DNA of 64,000 bases from RSA9 sp036381195 (GTDB lineage: Bacteria; Gemmatimonadota; Gemmatimonadetes; Longimicrobiales; RSA9): NCBI GenBank assembly GCA_036381195.1, contig DASVDH010000022.1:1-64000 (forward strand), given 5' to 3'. Positions 9,308-18,482 of the stretch are shown one piece after another. A program made the position numbers and the translations under genes. The stretch's first letter is position 1. Each line of letters begins with the position of its first letter. The notes below the pieces were generated by a model. That model was not told where the DNA came from. It saw nothing but the letters and a program-made list of their open reading frames with translations, and ran no database searches.

Positions 9308-9619
9308 CTACGCCGCGAGGAGTCGAACGGCGAGGTAGCCCAGCAACGCGATGGGTGCGACCACGAAGAGCAGCACCTTGGCCGCGAAGAGAGCGAGGGA
9401 AAACACCGCGCCGACCAGGGCGCCGACGACCGAGACCGCCGCAGCCACCACGGCGAGCACGAGCACAACCGGCAGCGCGATGGCGCCCACGGCCAGCAGC
9501 ACTGGCAGGGCGAGCAGGCCGGCGGCCGCCGCGACCGGGCCACCGAGCAGCGCGGCTGCGAACGCCGCGAGCACGAGCAGGCACAGGAGCATGCAGAGGC
9601 GCAGCGCGAAGCGGATCAT
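9308..9619 (-). CDS. Small hydrophobic membrane protein
   Basis: About 103 residues, nearly all hydrophobic (Ala, Leu, Val), giving three or four closely spaced membrane segments and almost no soluble part. No family is recognised. The ATG at 9619 (MIRFALRLCMLL) has a weak GGTGAG upstream; a start 15 codons earlier is possible but adds a Pro-rich unlikely leader. It faces the preceding outer-membrane protein convergently. High-GC antisense frames can look hydrophobic by chance, so confidence is moderate. Confidence 0.5.
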   Translation of the reverse strand: MIRFALRLCMLLCLLVLAAFAAALLGGPVAAAAGLLALPVLLAVGAIALPVVLVLAVVAAAVSVVGALVGAVFSLALFAAKVLLFVVAPIALLGYLAVRLLAA

Positions 9620-9790
9620 CGTCTCACCCGCGAGTTGGAGGTCGTGCGGCGCAGGCGGCGCCACGCAATGCCGTACGGGGCTCGGCAGCCCGGGGTTTCA
9701 GAGTTCCCGGTGGCGGAATGATCGGCGAGTCGGGGCGTCGCGCGCAAGTCGAGGCGCGTCGAGGCAGGTGGGTCCGCGTTGCCGCCGCAG

Positions 9791-11860
9791 CTACGGCTTG
9801 GCCCGGCCGTCCAGCAGTTCGCGGACCTTGCGGGCGAGCGCCGCCGGCGTGAAGGGCTTCTCAAGGAACGCCACATCCGGGTCGAACAGGCCACGCCGGA
9901 CGATCGTGTCGCCGGTGTAGCCGGACATGAACAGCACCCGCAAGCCGGGCCAGATGGCGGTGAGCTGCTGGGCGAGCTCGCGCCCATCCATGTGGGGCAT
10001 GACGAGGTCGGTCAGGAGCAGGTCGACCGGGTCGGCGCACTCGCGCGCCACCCGCAGAGCCTCGCCGCCGTGCTGCGCGGTGATCACCCGATAACCTTTC
10101 CGTTCGAGGATCTGGCGCGCGAGCGTGCGCACGGCGGCCTCGTCCTCCACGAGCAGGATGGTCTCATCACCGGAAAGCGCGGCCACCTCCTGCGCCACGA
10201 CGCCGGGCTCCGGGGCCGCGTCCACGCGCGGCAGGTAGATCTTGAAGGTGGTCCCCTGTCCTGGCTCGCTGTACACCCAGATGAAGCCGCCACTCTGCTT
10301 CACGATGCCGTAGACGGTGGAGAGCCCGAGCCCCGTGCCCTTCCCCTTCGGCTTGGTCGTGAAGAACGGCTCGAAGATGTGGGGCTTTATCTCTTCCGGG
10401 ATCCCCGTGCCGGTATCCGACACCGAGAGGCGGACGTAGCGGCCGGCGGGCTGGACGCCCCCGTGCTGGCCCGCCATGCTCTCGTCGACATCCGCGTTGT
10501 CGAGCTCGATGGACAGCACGCCACCCTCGGGCATGGCATCCCGCGCATTCACGGCCAGGTTCACGATCACCTGCTGGATCTGACCGGGGTCGGCCCGGAC
10601 GCGGCCGAGACCCGGCTCGGCACGGGTACGCAGCTCGATGTCCTCGCCAATCAGGCGGCTGAGCATGCTCTGCGTCTCGGCCACCACGGTCGTGAGGTCG
10701 AGCACGCGCCGCTGGAGCGCCTGCTTGCGGCTGAACGCCAGGAGCTGGCGTGTGAGCGACGCCGCGCGATCCATGCCCCGCACGATCTCCTCGACGCCGG
10801 GGCGCAGCGGGCTCCCGGGCGGGATCTCATCGAGCAGCAGGGTGGCGTGCCCGCCCACCGCCGTGAGGATGTTGTTGAAATCGTGCGCGATCCCGCCCGC
10901 GAGCCGCCCGACCGCCTCCAGCTTCAGCACCTGCCGGAGCTGCTCCTCGCTCCGCCGCAGCGCCTCTTCTGCACGCTTGCGGTCCGTAATGTCACGCTTC
11001 ACTCCCACCGTGCCGATCCACCGCCCTGTCGCATCCCGGACCGGCGCTTTCACGGTCTCGTACCAGCGCGACGTGCCGTCCGGGAGCTCGATCGCCTCCT
11101 CGACGACCAGCGGGCGCCCGGTCTCGAGCACGCGCGCGTCCTCGGCGCGGTACCGCGCCGCCCGATCGGCGGGCCAGATCTCCGCGTCTGTGCGACCGAC
11201 CACCTCGCCCTGCGCCCACCCGCAGGCCCGCGCGAAGGCGTTGTTCACGGCCAGGTAATGCCCGTCGGCCGCCTTGAGCCATGCGGCATCCGGGATGTTG
11301 CACAGCAGCGCCTCCTGGAGCCGCTGCGCGGTCTGCAACGCCTCGAGCATGGCCCTGCGCTCGGCCACCTCCTCCACCGCCACGATCACGCAGTCCTCGC
11401 CACCCGCGGGCCCTCGCGCACGCGAGGCCCTCACGTAGGCCCAGACCGCGGTGCCATCACTGCACAGGAGCCGCGCCTCGAGCGCGTACGCGTCCAGCGC
11501 CCCCCGCCGGAGCCGCTGCGACAGAATCTGGAGCACGGCATGATGGTCGGGATGGACGACGTCCCGGTAGTATGTCGCCCCGACCAGCTCCGCCTCCGTG
11601 CGACCCAACAGCTCCAGCAGCCGTGCGTTCACCTCCAGCCAGCGCCCGTCCAGGTCGAGGATCGCCATGCCGACCGGCGCACGCTCGAACGCGGCGCACA
11701 GCCGCTGCGCCCGCGCCTCCGGAACGGCCGCGCCGTCCGCGGCGCGGCAGCAGCCGGAGACTGCGCGCCGACCCCACACGCCCCGCTCCGACCGTCCGGC
11801 GCCCTCGCCCGCTCGCCGGTCATGCGATTGCCCGGGCCGGCTCTCCTCGCGCCCCGTCAC
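9791..11860 (-). CDS. Hybrid histidine kinase: PAS-PAS-HisKA-HATPase-receiver
   Basis: A 689-residue soluble sensor with no membrane segment. Two PAS domains (about 52-168 and 182-297) precede the phospho-acceptor helix with His326 (GGIAHDFNNILTAVGG). The HATPase domain (about 400-545) has NLAVNARDAMPEGG, DTGTGIP and GKGTGLGLS. A C-terminal receiver (about 565-685) has Asp618 in LLTDLVMPHMDG. The HDFNNIL form is typical of hybrid kinases that feed phosphorelays. The start is a GTG overlapping the end of the TPR gene by 41 bases; the first 45 residues match no domain, so an internal start is possible. It forms an operon with the TPR gene and lies downstream of a sigma-54 activator. Confidence 0.9.
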   Translation of the reverse strand: MTGREESRPGQSHDRRAGEGAGRSERGVWGRRAVSGCCRAADGAAVPEARAQRLCAAFERAPVGMAILDLDGRWLEVNARLLELLGRTEAELVGATYYRDVVHPDHHAVLQILSQRLRRGALDAYALEARLLCSDGTAVWAYVRASRARGPAGGEDCVIVAVEEVAERRAMLEALQTAQRLQEALLCNIPDAAWLKAADGHYLAVNNAFARACGWAQGEVVGRTDAEIWPADRAARYRAEDARVLETGRPLVVEEAIELPDGTSRWYETVKAPVRDATGRWIGTVGVKRDITDRKRAEEALRRSEEQLRQVLKLEAVGRLAGGIAHDFNNILTAVGGHATLLLDEIPPGSPLRPGVEEIVRGMDRAASLTRQLLAFSRKQALQRRVLDLTTVVAETQSMLSRLIGEDIELRTRAEPGLGRVRADPGQIQQVIVNLAVNARDAMPEGGVLSIELDNADVDESMAGQHGGVQPAGRYVRLSVSDTGTGIPEEIKPHIFEPFFTTKPKGKGTGLGLSTVYGIVKQSGGFIWVYSEPGQGTTFKIYLPRVDAAPEPGVVAQEVAALSGDETILLVEDEAAVRTLARQILERKGYRVITAQHGGEALRVARECADPVDLLLTDLVMPHMDGRELAQQLTAIWPGLRVLFMSGYTGDTIVRRGLFDPDVAFLEKPFTPAALARKVRELLDGRAKP

Positions 11861-12491
11861 GCTCCGACGCCAACCGCCTCAGCTCCTTCGGCCCCATCGT
11901 CGTCGCCCGCAGCACCGTTAGCCAGCGCTCGGCCTGGTCAGCGGACCGCGGAGGCCGTAGCCCGTTCCGTTCCGCGAACAGCTCCCCGAAGATCAGATCC
12001 CCGCCTTCCTGATCGCCCAGCTCGATCAACCAGTACGCGATCGCTTCGCGGAGCGATGCGCTCGGCGTCGCCTCCGCCATCATGTGGAGCTGCTTCAGCG
12101 CGAGGACCTCCTGGCCGGCACGCTGCGCCGCCAACACGTAGCTCGCCAGCGCCTGCTTGGCGCCCTCCTCGTCGCCCTGCCCCAGGGCGAGCCAGGTCAG
12201 CGTCGAGCGCGCACGCACCGCATCCGGGGAGATGCGAAGCACTTTCTGGCACAGCACCGCGGCCGCGTTGAACCGCCCGGTGTCCAGGTAGACATCGATC
12301 GCGCGGCCGAGGTACTTCAACGCGCCCGCCCGGTCTCCCGCGGCCAGGCAAAGATCCGCTGCACGGTTGTAGAGCTGCGCGTCGTACCCCGGCGATGCAT
12401 GCTGCGCCTGTTTCTCCAGCTCCTCCAGTTCCGTTGCGAGCGAGGCCGGCGGCTCCGCCCGCTGCTTCAATGCACCGAACAAACTCCGCAT
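11820..12491 (-). CDS. TPR-repeat protein
   Basis: About 223 residues, mostly helical, with tetratricopeptide-like repeats such as YNRAADLCLAAGDRAGALKY, IDVYLDTGRFNAAAVLCQKV and ARSTLTWLALGQGDEEGAKQ. TPR proteins act as protein-protein scaffolds. The ATG at 12491 (MRSLFGALKQRAE) is chosen because GGGAAAGAG lies 7 bases upstream; starts at 12515 and 12542 are open but poorly placed. Its end overlaps the start of the hybrid kinase, so it may assemble or modulate that sensor. A palindromic sigma-54-like site lies about 130 bases upstream. Confidence 0.75.
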   Translation of the reverse strand: MRSLFGALKQRAEPPASLATELEELEKQAQHASPGYDAQLYNRAADLCLAAGDRAGALKYLGRAIDVYLDTGRFNAAAVLCQKVLRISPDAVRARSTLTWLALGQGDEEGAKQALASYVLAAQRAGQEVLALKQLHMMAEATPSASLREAIAYWLIELGDQEGGDLIFGELFAERNGLRPPRSADQAERWLTVLRATTMGPKELRRLASERDGARGEPARAIA

Positions 12492-12619
12492 ATCTGCACT
12501 CTTTCCCGATGCCATCTCCGCAATGCCGGCCCAAACGATCAACCGCGCCGGCCGGCGCCGGCCCGGCCGGCGCCGCCCCCGTCGTGGGGGACGGCGTCAG
12601 TCGGATCGGGGCGCGCTGA

Positions 12620-12636
12620 TGGCACGGACCGTGCCA
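12620..12636. promoter_or_regulatory. Palindromic TGGCACGG-N-CCGTGCCA site, sigma-54 -24/-12-like
   Basis: The site reads TGGCACGGACCGTGCCA, a perfect 8-base dyad around one central base. On either strand the GG and GC dinucleotides are 10 bases apart, as in the sigma-54 element TGGCACG-N4-TTGC; the -12 half reads GTGCC instead of TTGCA. On the minus strand it would drive the TPR/hybrid-kinase operon, starting about 115 bases before the TPR start. The gene just upstream encodes a sigma-54 activator. An ordinary dyad operator is the alternative. Confidence 0.5.
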
Positions 12637-12745
12637 CACTGCCGCATTATCCACAACTGATTATCGGAAACCGAGATCGGAAACTCGAGCGGATCGAGCG
12701 GAGGGGCCGGCCGGCCTCGTTTCGGAGCCGGCCGGCCCCGTTTCG

Positions 12746-14092
12746 CTACAGCAGCTCGTACTTCTTCAGGAGCCGGTCCAGGCGCGAGCGAGAGATGCGG
12801 AGCAGGCGGGCCGTCTGCCGCTTGTTGCCTCCGGTGCGGCGCAGGATGCGCTCGATGTGGGCGCGCTCGGCTGCAGCCAGGCTCTCGTCCTGCAACGGAG
12901 GCGCGTCGGCATCGCGGGCGGAGAGGCCCTGGCCGAGGGCGAGGTCTTCCAGGCGGATGGTGGGGCCACGCGTGAGCACCGCGGCACGCGTCAGCGCGTT
13001 CTCCAGCTCGCGCACGTTGCCGGGCCAGTCGTAGGCCACTAGCGCGGCCATCACGTCGTCGGGGACGATGCGGACCTCCTGGTGCATCTCCACACAAATC
13101 TTCCTCAGCAGGTGCCGGACGAGCAGGGGGATGTCGCCGGGCCGCTCGCGCAACGGCGGCACGTTGATCTCCACGACCTTGAGGCGGTAGTAGAGGTCCT
13201 CGCGGAAGCGTCCCTGGCGGACGAGGTCCTCGATGGGCCGGTGGGTCGCCGCGATCACGCGGGCGAGGGTGCTGCGGGGCCGGTCGCCGCCGACCGGGTA
13301 GAACTCGCGCTCCTGGACGACGCGAAGCAGCTTCGCCTGGAACTCGGGGGTGGTGTCCCCGATCTCGTCCAGGAAGATGGTGCCGGAGCCGGCGAGCTCG
13401 AAGCGTCCCTTCCGGTCGCGGTCGGCACCCGTGAAGGCGCCGCGCACGTGCCCGAACAGCTCCGACTCGAGCAGCGTGGGAGGCAGCGCGGTGCAGTTGA
13501 CAGCGACGAAGGGCTCCTCCGCGTCCACGGAGTTGAAGTGGATCGCCCGCGCGATGACCTCCTTCCCGGTGCCGGTCTCGCCGCGGATCAGGATGGGCGT
13601 GCGCGTGCGGGCGAGCGCGCCGATCATCTTGTAGATCTCGATCATGCGCGGCGAACGGCCCACCAGACGCGAGAGGGAATAGGGCTCGGAAACCTCGCGG
13701 GTCAGGTGCCGCAGCCGCCGTCGCACGGCCCGGTCTCGGAAGCAGCGCTCGACCACGTGGCGGATCTGCGCGGCATCCAGGGGCTTGACGAGGAAGTCGT
13801 AAGCGCCCGCCTTCATGGCCGCGACGGCCGTCTCCATGTCGTCCATCCCCGTGACCACCACCACGTCCACGTCGGGCTGTGCCTCGCGCACGCGCTCGAG
13901 GAGATCGAGGCCGGAGATCCGTTCCATGCGGACGTCGGTGAGCACCAGATCCGGCGCGGACTCATCGATCATTGCGAGCGCACGCTCGCCGCTCTCCGCA
14001 GTCGCCGCGACGTACCCCGCGCGCTCCACCGTCCGGCGGAAGACTTCCCGGACCTCGGCATCATCCTCGACGATCAGGACTCGCCCGTTCAT
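12746..14092 (-). CDS. Sigma-54-dependent response regulator, NtrC family
   Basis: A 448-residue activator: receiver domain with IVEDD and Asp53 (LTDVRME), AAA+ domain with RGETGTGKE (Walker A) and the intact sigma-54 contact loop GAFTGA, then a Fis-type helix-turn-helix (NKRQTARLLRISRSRLDRLL). The ATG at 14092 begins exactly at the receiver strand (MNGRVLIVEDD). An in-frame GTG 17 codons upstream is possible and has a G-rich stretch nearby. The TPR and hybrid kinase genes follow on the same strand after 254 bases, so this may be their activator or phosphorelay output. Target promoters are unknown apart from the candidate site at 12620. Confidence 0.92.
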   Translation of the reverse strand: MNGRVLIVEDDAEVREVFRRTVERAGYVAATAESGERALAMIDESAPDLVLTDVRMERISGLDLLERVREAQPDVDVVVVTGMDDMETAVAAMKAGAYDFLVKPLDAAQIRHVVERCFRDRAVRRRLRHLTREVSEPYSLSRLVGRSPRMIEIYKMIGALARTRTPILIRGETGTGKEVIARAIHFNSVDAEEPFVAVNCTALPPTLLESELFGHVRGAFTGADRDRKGRFELAGSGTIFLDEIGDTTPEFQAKLLRVVQEREFYPVGGDRPRSTLARVIAATHRPIEDLVRQGRFREDLYYRLKVVEINVPPLRERPGDIPLLVRHLLRKICVEMHQEVRIVPDDVMAALVAYDWPGNVRELENALTRAAVLTRGPTIRLEDLALGQGLSARDADAPPLQDESLAAAERAHIERILRRTGGNKRQTARLLRISRSRLDRLLKKYELL

Positions 14093-14158
14093 CGGCGTCG
14101 AGCGGGCGCGCGGCTCCGGCCTGAGCTCGTCGGGAATCGGCACCCCCTCACACCCCCA

Positions 14159-15292
14159 TCAGCGTCCGCGCGCTTCACGTGAGGCCGCCGCCTGGGACCC
14201 GTCCATGTATGGCCGGAGCGTCCAGTCGAAGAGCGTCCAGGTCCGGTTCCACGAGTCGCGCTGCTCGGGCGTGTCGAGCCGCTCGAGCGTGCGTGGATCC
14301 ACGCGCCGGCTGAACCCGTGGCCGCCTGGCGGATCCACGTAGATCCGGGTCTCCGCGAGGTCCGGCTTCTTCGCGCGGAGGGCGTTGATGAGCATTTCCG
14401 CCTCCACGAAGTCCACGTCCTTGTCATTCGTGGCCACGTGGACCAGGAGAGGGACCTCCAGCCGGTCGACATGGTACACGGGCGAGCGCTCGATGTACTC
14501 GCGGCGCTTCTCGAAGGGCAGTCCACGCAGCCGCTCCTGCGTGGCAAACAGGCGCTGGTACCGGGGCCCCTTGTAGGAGAGGCGGAACACCAGGTTGGTC
14601 ACCGGCACGATCGCCGCTCCCGCCTTGAACGGGTTGTCATCCCGGAACAGCGCGTGCAGCGTGATGAAGCCGCCGTGGCTCCAGCCCATGATGCCGACGC
14701 GGTCCGGATCCACGTGCGGCAGGTTCTCCACCAGCCAGTCGTAGGCGGAGATGACGTCGTCCACCTCGTAGCCGCCGTAGTCGATGGCGTTGTGGTGCGC
14801 CGCGCCGTAGCCGGTGCTGCCGCGGTACTCGGGCGCGATGATCACGTAGCCGCGCTCGACCGCCTCACGGACGAAGGGCCACATCCCGGCGCTCCAGTTG
14901 CCGTGCACGCCGCCGTGCACCCAGACCATGGCGGCGTGGCCGCGCGGCCCCCGCTTCTCGAGCGGCTGGAACAGGTAAGCGGGGATCTCCATGTCCCCGA
15001 CCCGGCTCCGGTACGTGATCTTGCGGTAGTCCACCACGCCGCGCGTGACGGCCTCGTAGATGCTGTCCGTCCTGGCTTTGGCGCGGATGTCGCGCTCGTA
15101 GTCCCGATACGGGTCGTGGTCCTCCGGCCGGTTGCTCACGTACAGCTCAGCGGCGCGGGCGGGGTCGACGGTCACCGCGCCGCGGCGCGGCGTGCTCTGC
15201 GCGGGTGCCGTGCCGGGGAGGAGAGAGAGAAGGGCGAGGACGGCGAAGGTCGTCTGCAACCCCCGCCTGCGGGCCACCAGGTGCTGCTTCAT
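14159..15292 (-). CDS. Secreted prolyl-oligopeptidase-like alpha/beta hydrolase
   Basis: A 377-residue exported hydrolase of the S9/DPP type. A signal peptide (MKQHLVARRRGLQTTFAVLA, cleavage near APAQS) precedes the catalytic fold. Visible elements are HGGVHGNW (oxyanion region), YRGSTGYG, the nucleophile elbow GWSHGG with its Ser, the acid region HVATNDKDVDF and the catalytic His in GGHGFSRR. It lacks the large propeller of full S9 enzymes, so it is the short form, probably a peptidase or esterase. The ATG at 15292 is chosen for the signal peptide and AAGGA about 9 bases upstream. It converges on no gene and appears to be a single unit. Confidence 0.85.
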   Translation of the reverse strand: MKQHLVARRRGLQTTFAVLALLSLLPGTAPAQSTPRRGAVTVDPARAAELYVSNRPEDHDPYRDYERDIRAKARTDSIYEAVTRGVVDYRKITYRSRVGDMEIPAYLFQPLEKRGPRGHAAMVWVHGGVHGNWSAGMWPFVREAVERGYVIIAPEYRGSTGYGAAHHNAIDYGGYEVDDVISAYDWLVENLPHVDPDRVGIMGWSHGGFITLHALFRDDNPFKAGAAIVPVTNLVFRLSYKGPRYQRLFATQERLRGLPFEKRREYIERSPVYHVDRLEVPLLVHVATNDKDVDFVEAEMLINALRAKKPDLAETRIYVDPPGGHGFSRRVDPRTLERLDTPEQRDSWNRTWTLFDWTLRPYMDGSQAAASREARGR

Positions 15293-15609
15293 GGCCAGAA
15301 TCCTTGCTTTGGGAGAGATAACCTCGTGATGCGCGAGGCGCCCGCGTCGTAGCCAGGCCCGCGCCGCACCGGCGGGAGCAGGCCACCGCCCCGGACGCGC
15401 CGCACGCGCACCGAATCTGGCGCCGAGGACGCGGTCCCCGCAAGTCGGCCTCGCTGCGGAACGGCGTGCCCGAGGCGCTCGCGCGTCAAACCAGATGCGC
15501 GCGCACCAGGGCGATGCCCGCGCATCTGCCCGCATCGATGCGAAACGGGACTCCGTCCGCGCGACGGAGCCCCGTCCGGCGATTTCGACGATCCGTCAGC
15601 GCCGCTCCG
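15293..15609. other. Intergenic region, nothing recognised
   Basis: These 317 bases lie between the start of the secreted hydrolase and the stop of the upstream lipoprotein gene, both on the minus strand. All frames give Arg/Ala-rich filler. It should hold the hydrolase promoter, but I see no clear -35/-10 pair or terminator hairpin. Confidence 0.5.
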
Positions 15610-16131
15610 CTACTGCCTCGCCGCCGAGAAGGAACCGGACAGGGTATGGCTATCGTCGAGCACCATGACAGCGGTCCCGGTGACGGTCGTGCCGCTGCGC
15701 CGGCCGGCATGGCGGAAGCGCGAGTCATCGATATCGAAGAACACCGAATCGCCACGGACCCTGCCGCCCACGACGACACCCGTCACTTCCCTCATGGTGT
15801 CCGGCGGCTGCCCCGTCCCGGCGCAGATGAGGGTCGCGCCGGAGTACGAGCCCGAGAACGTCGAGTCGCGTTGCTCGAGTGTGAGGGTCATGCCTTCGAT
15901 GCTGCAACTGAACCCTCCACCGGCAAGGAAGAGCTCGCTCTCGTAGCTCCAGTCGCCGCTCATGTCGACGGCCCCGCCGGGGCTGCCTCTCCCGCCGCCC
16001 AGGCGACCCGGCGCGTTGGGGTCGTAGTCGCACCCCGCGGCGATCAGCAGCAGGGCGGCGAGAACGGCGCCGGGGGCGCCTCCGTGCCGGGGCCCTCGCA
16101 GGGAAGGTCGTATCTCCATTGGGGCCATCAT
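15610..16131 (-). CDS. Lipoprotein at the end of the pilus operon
   Basis: A 173-residue protein with a lipoprotein signal: basic N-terminus, hydrophobic stretch AVLAALLLIA and lipobox AAGC with Cys34. The mature part is Gly/Ser-rich with alternating strands (MSGDWSYESELFLAGGGFSC, VTGVVVGGRVRGDSVFFDID), suggesting a small beta-barrel or lipocalin-like fold. No family is recognised. Its ATG overlaps the pilC stop as ATGA, so it is translationally coupled to the pilus motor genes. Another possible start (MEIRPSL) lies four codons in. The operon position suggests an envelope function linked to pili; this is inference. Confidence 0.75.
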   Translation of the reverse strand: MMAPMEIRPSLRGPRHGGAPGAVLAALLLIAAGCDYDPNAPGRLGGGRGSPGGAVDMSGDWSYESELFLAGGGFSCSIEGMTLTLEQRDSTFSGSYSGATLICAGTGQPPDTMREVTGVVVGGRVRGDSVFFDIDDSRFRHAGRRSGTTVTGTAVMVLDDSHTLSGSFSAARQ

Positions 16132-17330
16132 CCTTGCACCGCGTTGATCATGTCGAAGATGGGCAGGTACATCGCCACGATCATGCCGCCGACCACCACG
16201 CCCAGCACCACGATCATGATCGGCTCCATCGCGGCGAGCAGCGCCTCGACCGCCGAGTCCACCTCGTCGTCGTAGAAGTCCGCGATCTTCGTCAGCATCT
16301 CGTCCAGGCCGCCCGTCTGCTCGCCCACGTTGATCATCTGGACGACCATGGGCGGGAACACTCCCGACCGCTTGAGCGGCTCCGAGATCGTCTCGCCTCC
16401 CGCGATGCTGGCCCGGGAGCTCATGATCGCGTCGTGCAGCACCCGGTTCCCGGCCGTCCGTGCCGTGATCTCCAGGCCGTCGAGGATCGAGACGCCGCTC
16501 GACACCAGCGTGCCGAGCGTGCGGGTGAAGCGGGCGATGGCCGCCTTGCGCAACAGGCTGCCGATCAGCGGGACCCGAAGCATGAAGCGGTCGATGGCGA
16601 GCTGGCCGGAGGGCGTCTTGTAGACCTGCCGGATGGCGGCCGCCGCGGCCACGATGCCGCCGAGCACCGCCCACCAGTAGGACTGCAGCAAGCGGCTCAA
16701 CTGGATCACGATCCGGGTCGGGAGCGGGAGCGGGACACCGGCGCTCGCGAACATGTTCTCGAATGTCGGGATCACGAAGATCAGCAGCGTGGCGACGGCT
16801 GCCGCCGCGACCACCATGATCACGGCGGGGTAGATCATCGCCCCTTTGATCTTCCGGCGTAGCGCGTCCGCCTTTTCCAGGAAGGTGGCGAGGCGCAGGA
16901 GGATCACATCCAGGATTCCGCCCGCCTCGCCCGCCGCCACCATGTTCACGTACAGGTCCGAGAAGGCCTTGGGGTGCTTCCGCATCGAGTCGGCGAGCGT
17001 GTTCCCCGCCTCCACGTCGTACAGCACCTGCTCGATCACCTTCCGCAGCGCCTTGCTCTCGGTCTGCTTCGCGAGGATGTCGAGGCTCTGCACCAGCGGC
17101 AGGCCCGAGTTGATCATCGTCGCGAACTGCCGCGTGAAGATCACGATCTGCCGGGTATTGATCCCGGAGCCGATGCTCAGCTCGAACTGGCTCTTCTTCT
17201 CCTCGACCTTGACCGGGATCAACCGCTGCCGCCGGAGGTAGCTGACGACCTCATCCCGGCTGGGCAGGTCGACGGTTCCACTCTGGAGCTCGCCGGTCAG
17301 CGTGCGGGCCGAGTACGTGAACGTCGCCAT
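16128..17330 (-). CDS. pilC: Type IV pilus inner-membrane platform protein PilC (GspF family)
   Basis: A 400-residue integral membrane protein that anchors the assembly and retraction ATPases beneath the pilus. It has the two-repeat architecture of T2SSF: each cytoplasmic helical domain (about 68-190 and 271-395) is followed by membrane segments (AVIMVVAAAAVATLLIFVIP; MIVVLGVVVGGMIVAMYLPI). Conserved traits visible are FTRQFATMINSGLPLVQSL and FTRTLGTLVSSGVSILDGL. Length fits the family. It follows pilT by 15 bases, and its stop overlaps the lipoprotein start. In a full pilus system it would work with PilM/N/O/Q and pilin, none of which are in the window. Confidence 0.95.
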   Translation of the reverse strand: MATFTYSARTLTGELQSGTVDLPSRDEVVSYLRRQRLIPVKVEEKKSQFELSIGSGINTRQIVIFTRQFATMINSGLPLVQSLDILAKQTESKALRKVIEQVLYDVEAGNTLADSMRKHPKAFSDLYVNMVAAGEAGGILDVILLRLATFLEKADALRRKIKGAMIYPAVIMVVAAAAVATLLIFVIPTFENMFASAGVPLPLPTRIVIQLSRLLQSYWWAVLGGIVAAAAAIRQVYKTPSGQLAIDRFMLRVPLIGSLLRKAAIARFTRTLGTLVSSGVSILDGLEITARTAGNRVLHDAIMSSRASIAGGETISEPLKRSGVFPPMVVQMINVGEQTGGLDEMLTKIADFYDDEVDSAVEALLAAMEPIMIVVLGVVVGGMIVAMYLPIFDMINAVQG

Positions 17331-17345
17331 GGTGATCCTCCGAGC

Positions 17346-18482
17346 TCAGTTCGCGGGAGCCGGCTTCCCCAGCATGCGCAGCAGCTCGCCGGGGTCGGAA
17401 GAACGCTTGAGGCATTCCTCCTCGGTCACCTCGCCCGAGACGATGAGCTGGTAGAAGGCATCGTTCATGGTCTGCATGCCGTGCTTCTTGCCTGCCTGCA
17501 TGATCGAGTAGATCTGGTGCACCTTGTCGTCCCGAATGCAGGCCCGCACGGCCGGCGTGCAGATCATGATCTCGCAGGCACAGACCCGCCCGCTCCCCTT
17601 GGCGCGCGGCAGCAACGTCTGGGTGACCACACCTTCGAGCACGAAGGCGAGCTGCGCTCGCACCTGCGCCTGCTGGTGGGAGGGGAACACGTCGATGATG
17701 CGGTTGATCGACTCCGCGGCGGAGTTCGTGTGGAGCGTCGCCAGGGCAAGGTGCCCGGTCTCCGCGATCGTCAGCGCGGCCGCGATCGTTTCCAGGTCCC
17801 GCATCTCTCCGATGAGGATCACGTCCGGATCCTGGCGCAGCGCGTACTTCAGGGCGGAGGCGAAGCTCTTGGTGTCCGCACCCACCTCGCGCTGGTTGAC
17901 CAGGCAGCCCTGGTGCTTGTGGATGAACTCGATCGGGTCCTCGACCGTCAGGATGTGGCCCTGCCGCTCGCGGTTGATCTTGTCGATCATCGCCGCGAGG
18001 GTCGTGCTCTTCCCCGAGCCCGTCGGTCCAGTGACCAGCACGAGCCCGCGCGGGCGCTCCGCCAGCTTCTCGACCTGCGGCGGGAGGTTGAGCTCGGCGA
18101 GCGTCTTGATTTGGAACGGGATCTGGCGGATCGCGAGCGAGACGCAGCCCCGCTGCCGGTAGACGTTGCCGCGGAAGCGCGCCAGGTTCGCGATCCCAAA
18201 GGAGAAGTCCAGCTCGTCCTCCGTCTCGAACCGCTTCTTCTGGTTCTCCGTGAGGATCGAGTAGGCCAGGCTCAGCGTGTCCTTGGGCGTGAGGACGGGG
18301 TTCGTCACCGCGTTGACGATCCTGCCGTCCACGCGCAACTTGGGCCGCTCGCCCGCCGTGATGTGCAGGTCGCTCGCCCCTACGCGGATCATCTCCTCGA
18401 GCAGCGCGCGCAGATTCACCGTGAGCTGCTGCCCGTCGGCGCCCTTCGCAGGCCGATCCTCCATTATCAAGCTTCCGCTCAT
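17346..18482 (-). CDS. pilT: Type IV pilus retraction ATPase PilT
   Basis: A 378-residue hexameric ATPase that powers pilus retraction for twitching and DNA uptake. The N-terminal PAS-like domain contains ASDLHITAGERP. The RecA-like core has Walker A GPTGSGKST, an Asp box, Walker B-like VILIGEMRDLET and the His box GHLALATLHTNSA; the C-terminal MQTMNDAF segment is typical of PilT. The start ATG overlaps the pilB stop (ATGA), so PilB and PilT are made together. PilU is the main alternative, but the C-terminus and the immediate pilB-pilT-pilC order favour PilT. Confidence 0.95.
   Translation of the reverse strand: MSGSLIMEDRPAKGADGQQLTVNLRALLEEMIRVGASDLHITAGERPKLRVDGRIVNAVTNPVLTPKDTLSLAYSILTENQKKRFETEDELDFSFGIANLARFRGNVYRQRGCVSLAIRQIPFQIKTLAELNLPPQVEKLAERPRGLVLVTGPTGSGKSTTLAAMIDKINRERQGHILTVEDPIEFIHKHQGCLVNQREVGADTKSFASALKYALRQDPDVILIGEMRDLETIAAALTIAETGHLALATLHTNSAAESINRIIDVFPSHQQAQVRAQLAFVLEGVVTQTLLPRAKGSGRVCACEIMICTPAVRACIRDDKVHQIYSIMQAGKKHGMQTMNDAFYQLIVSGEVTEEECLKRSSDPGELLRMLGKPAPAN

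Noticed and set aside
9159..9310. Search for tRNA or other RNA genes in this and other intergenic gaps
   Set aside because: No cloverleaf with a conserved T-loop sequence was found by eye in any intergenic region.
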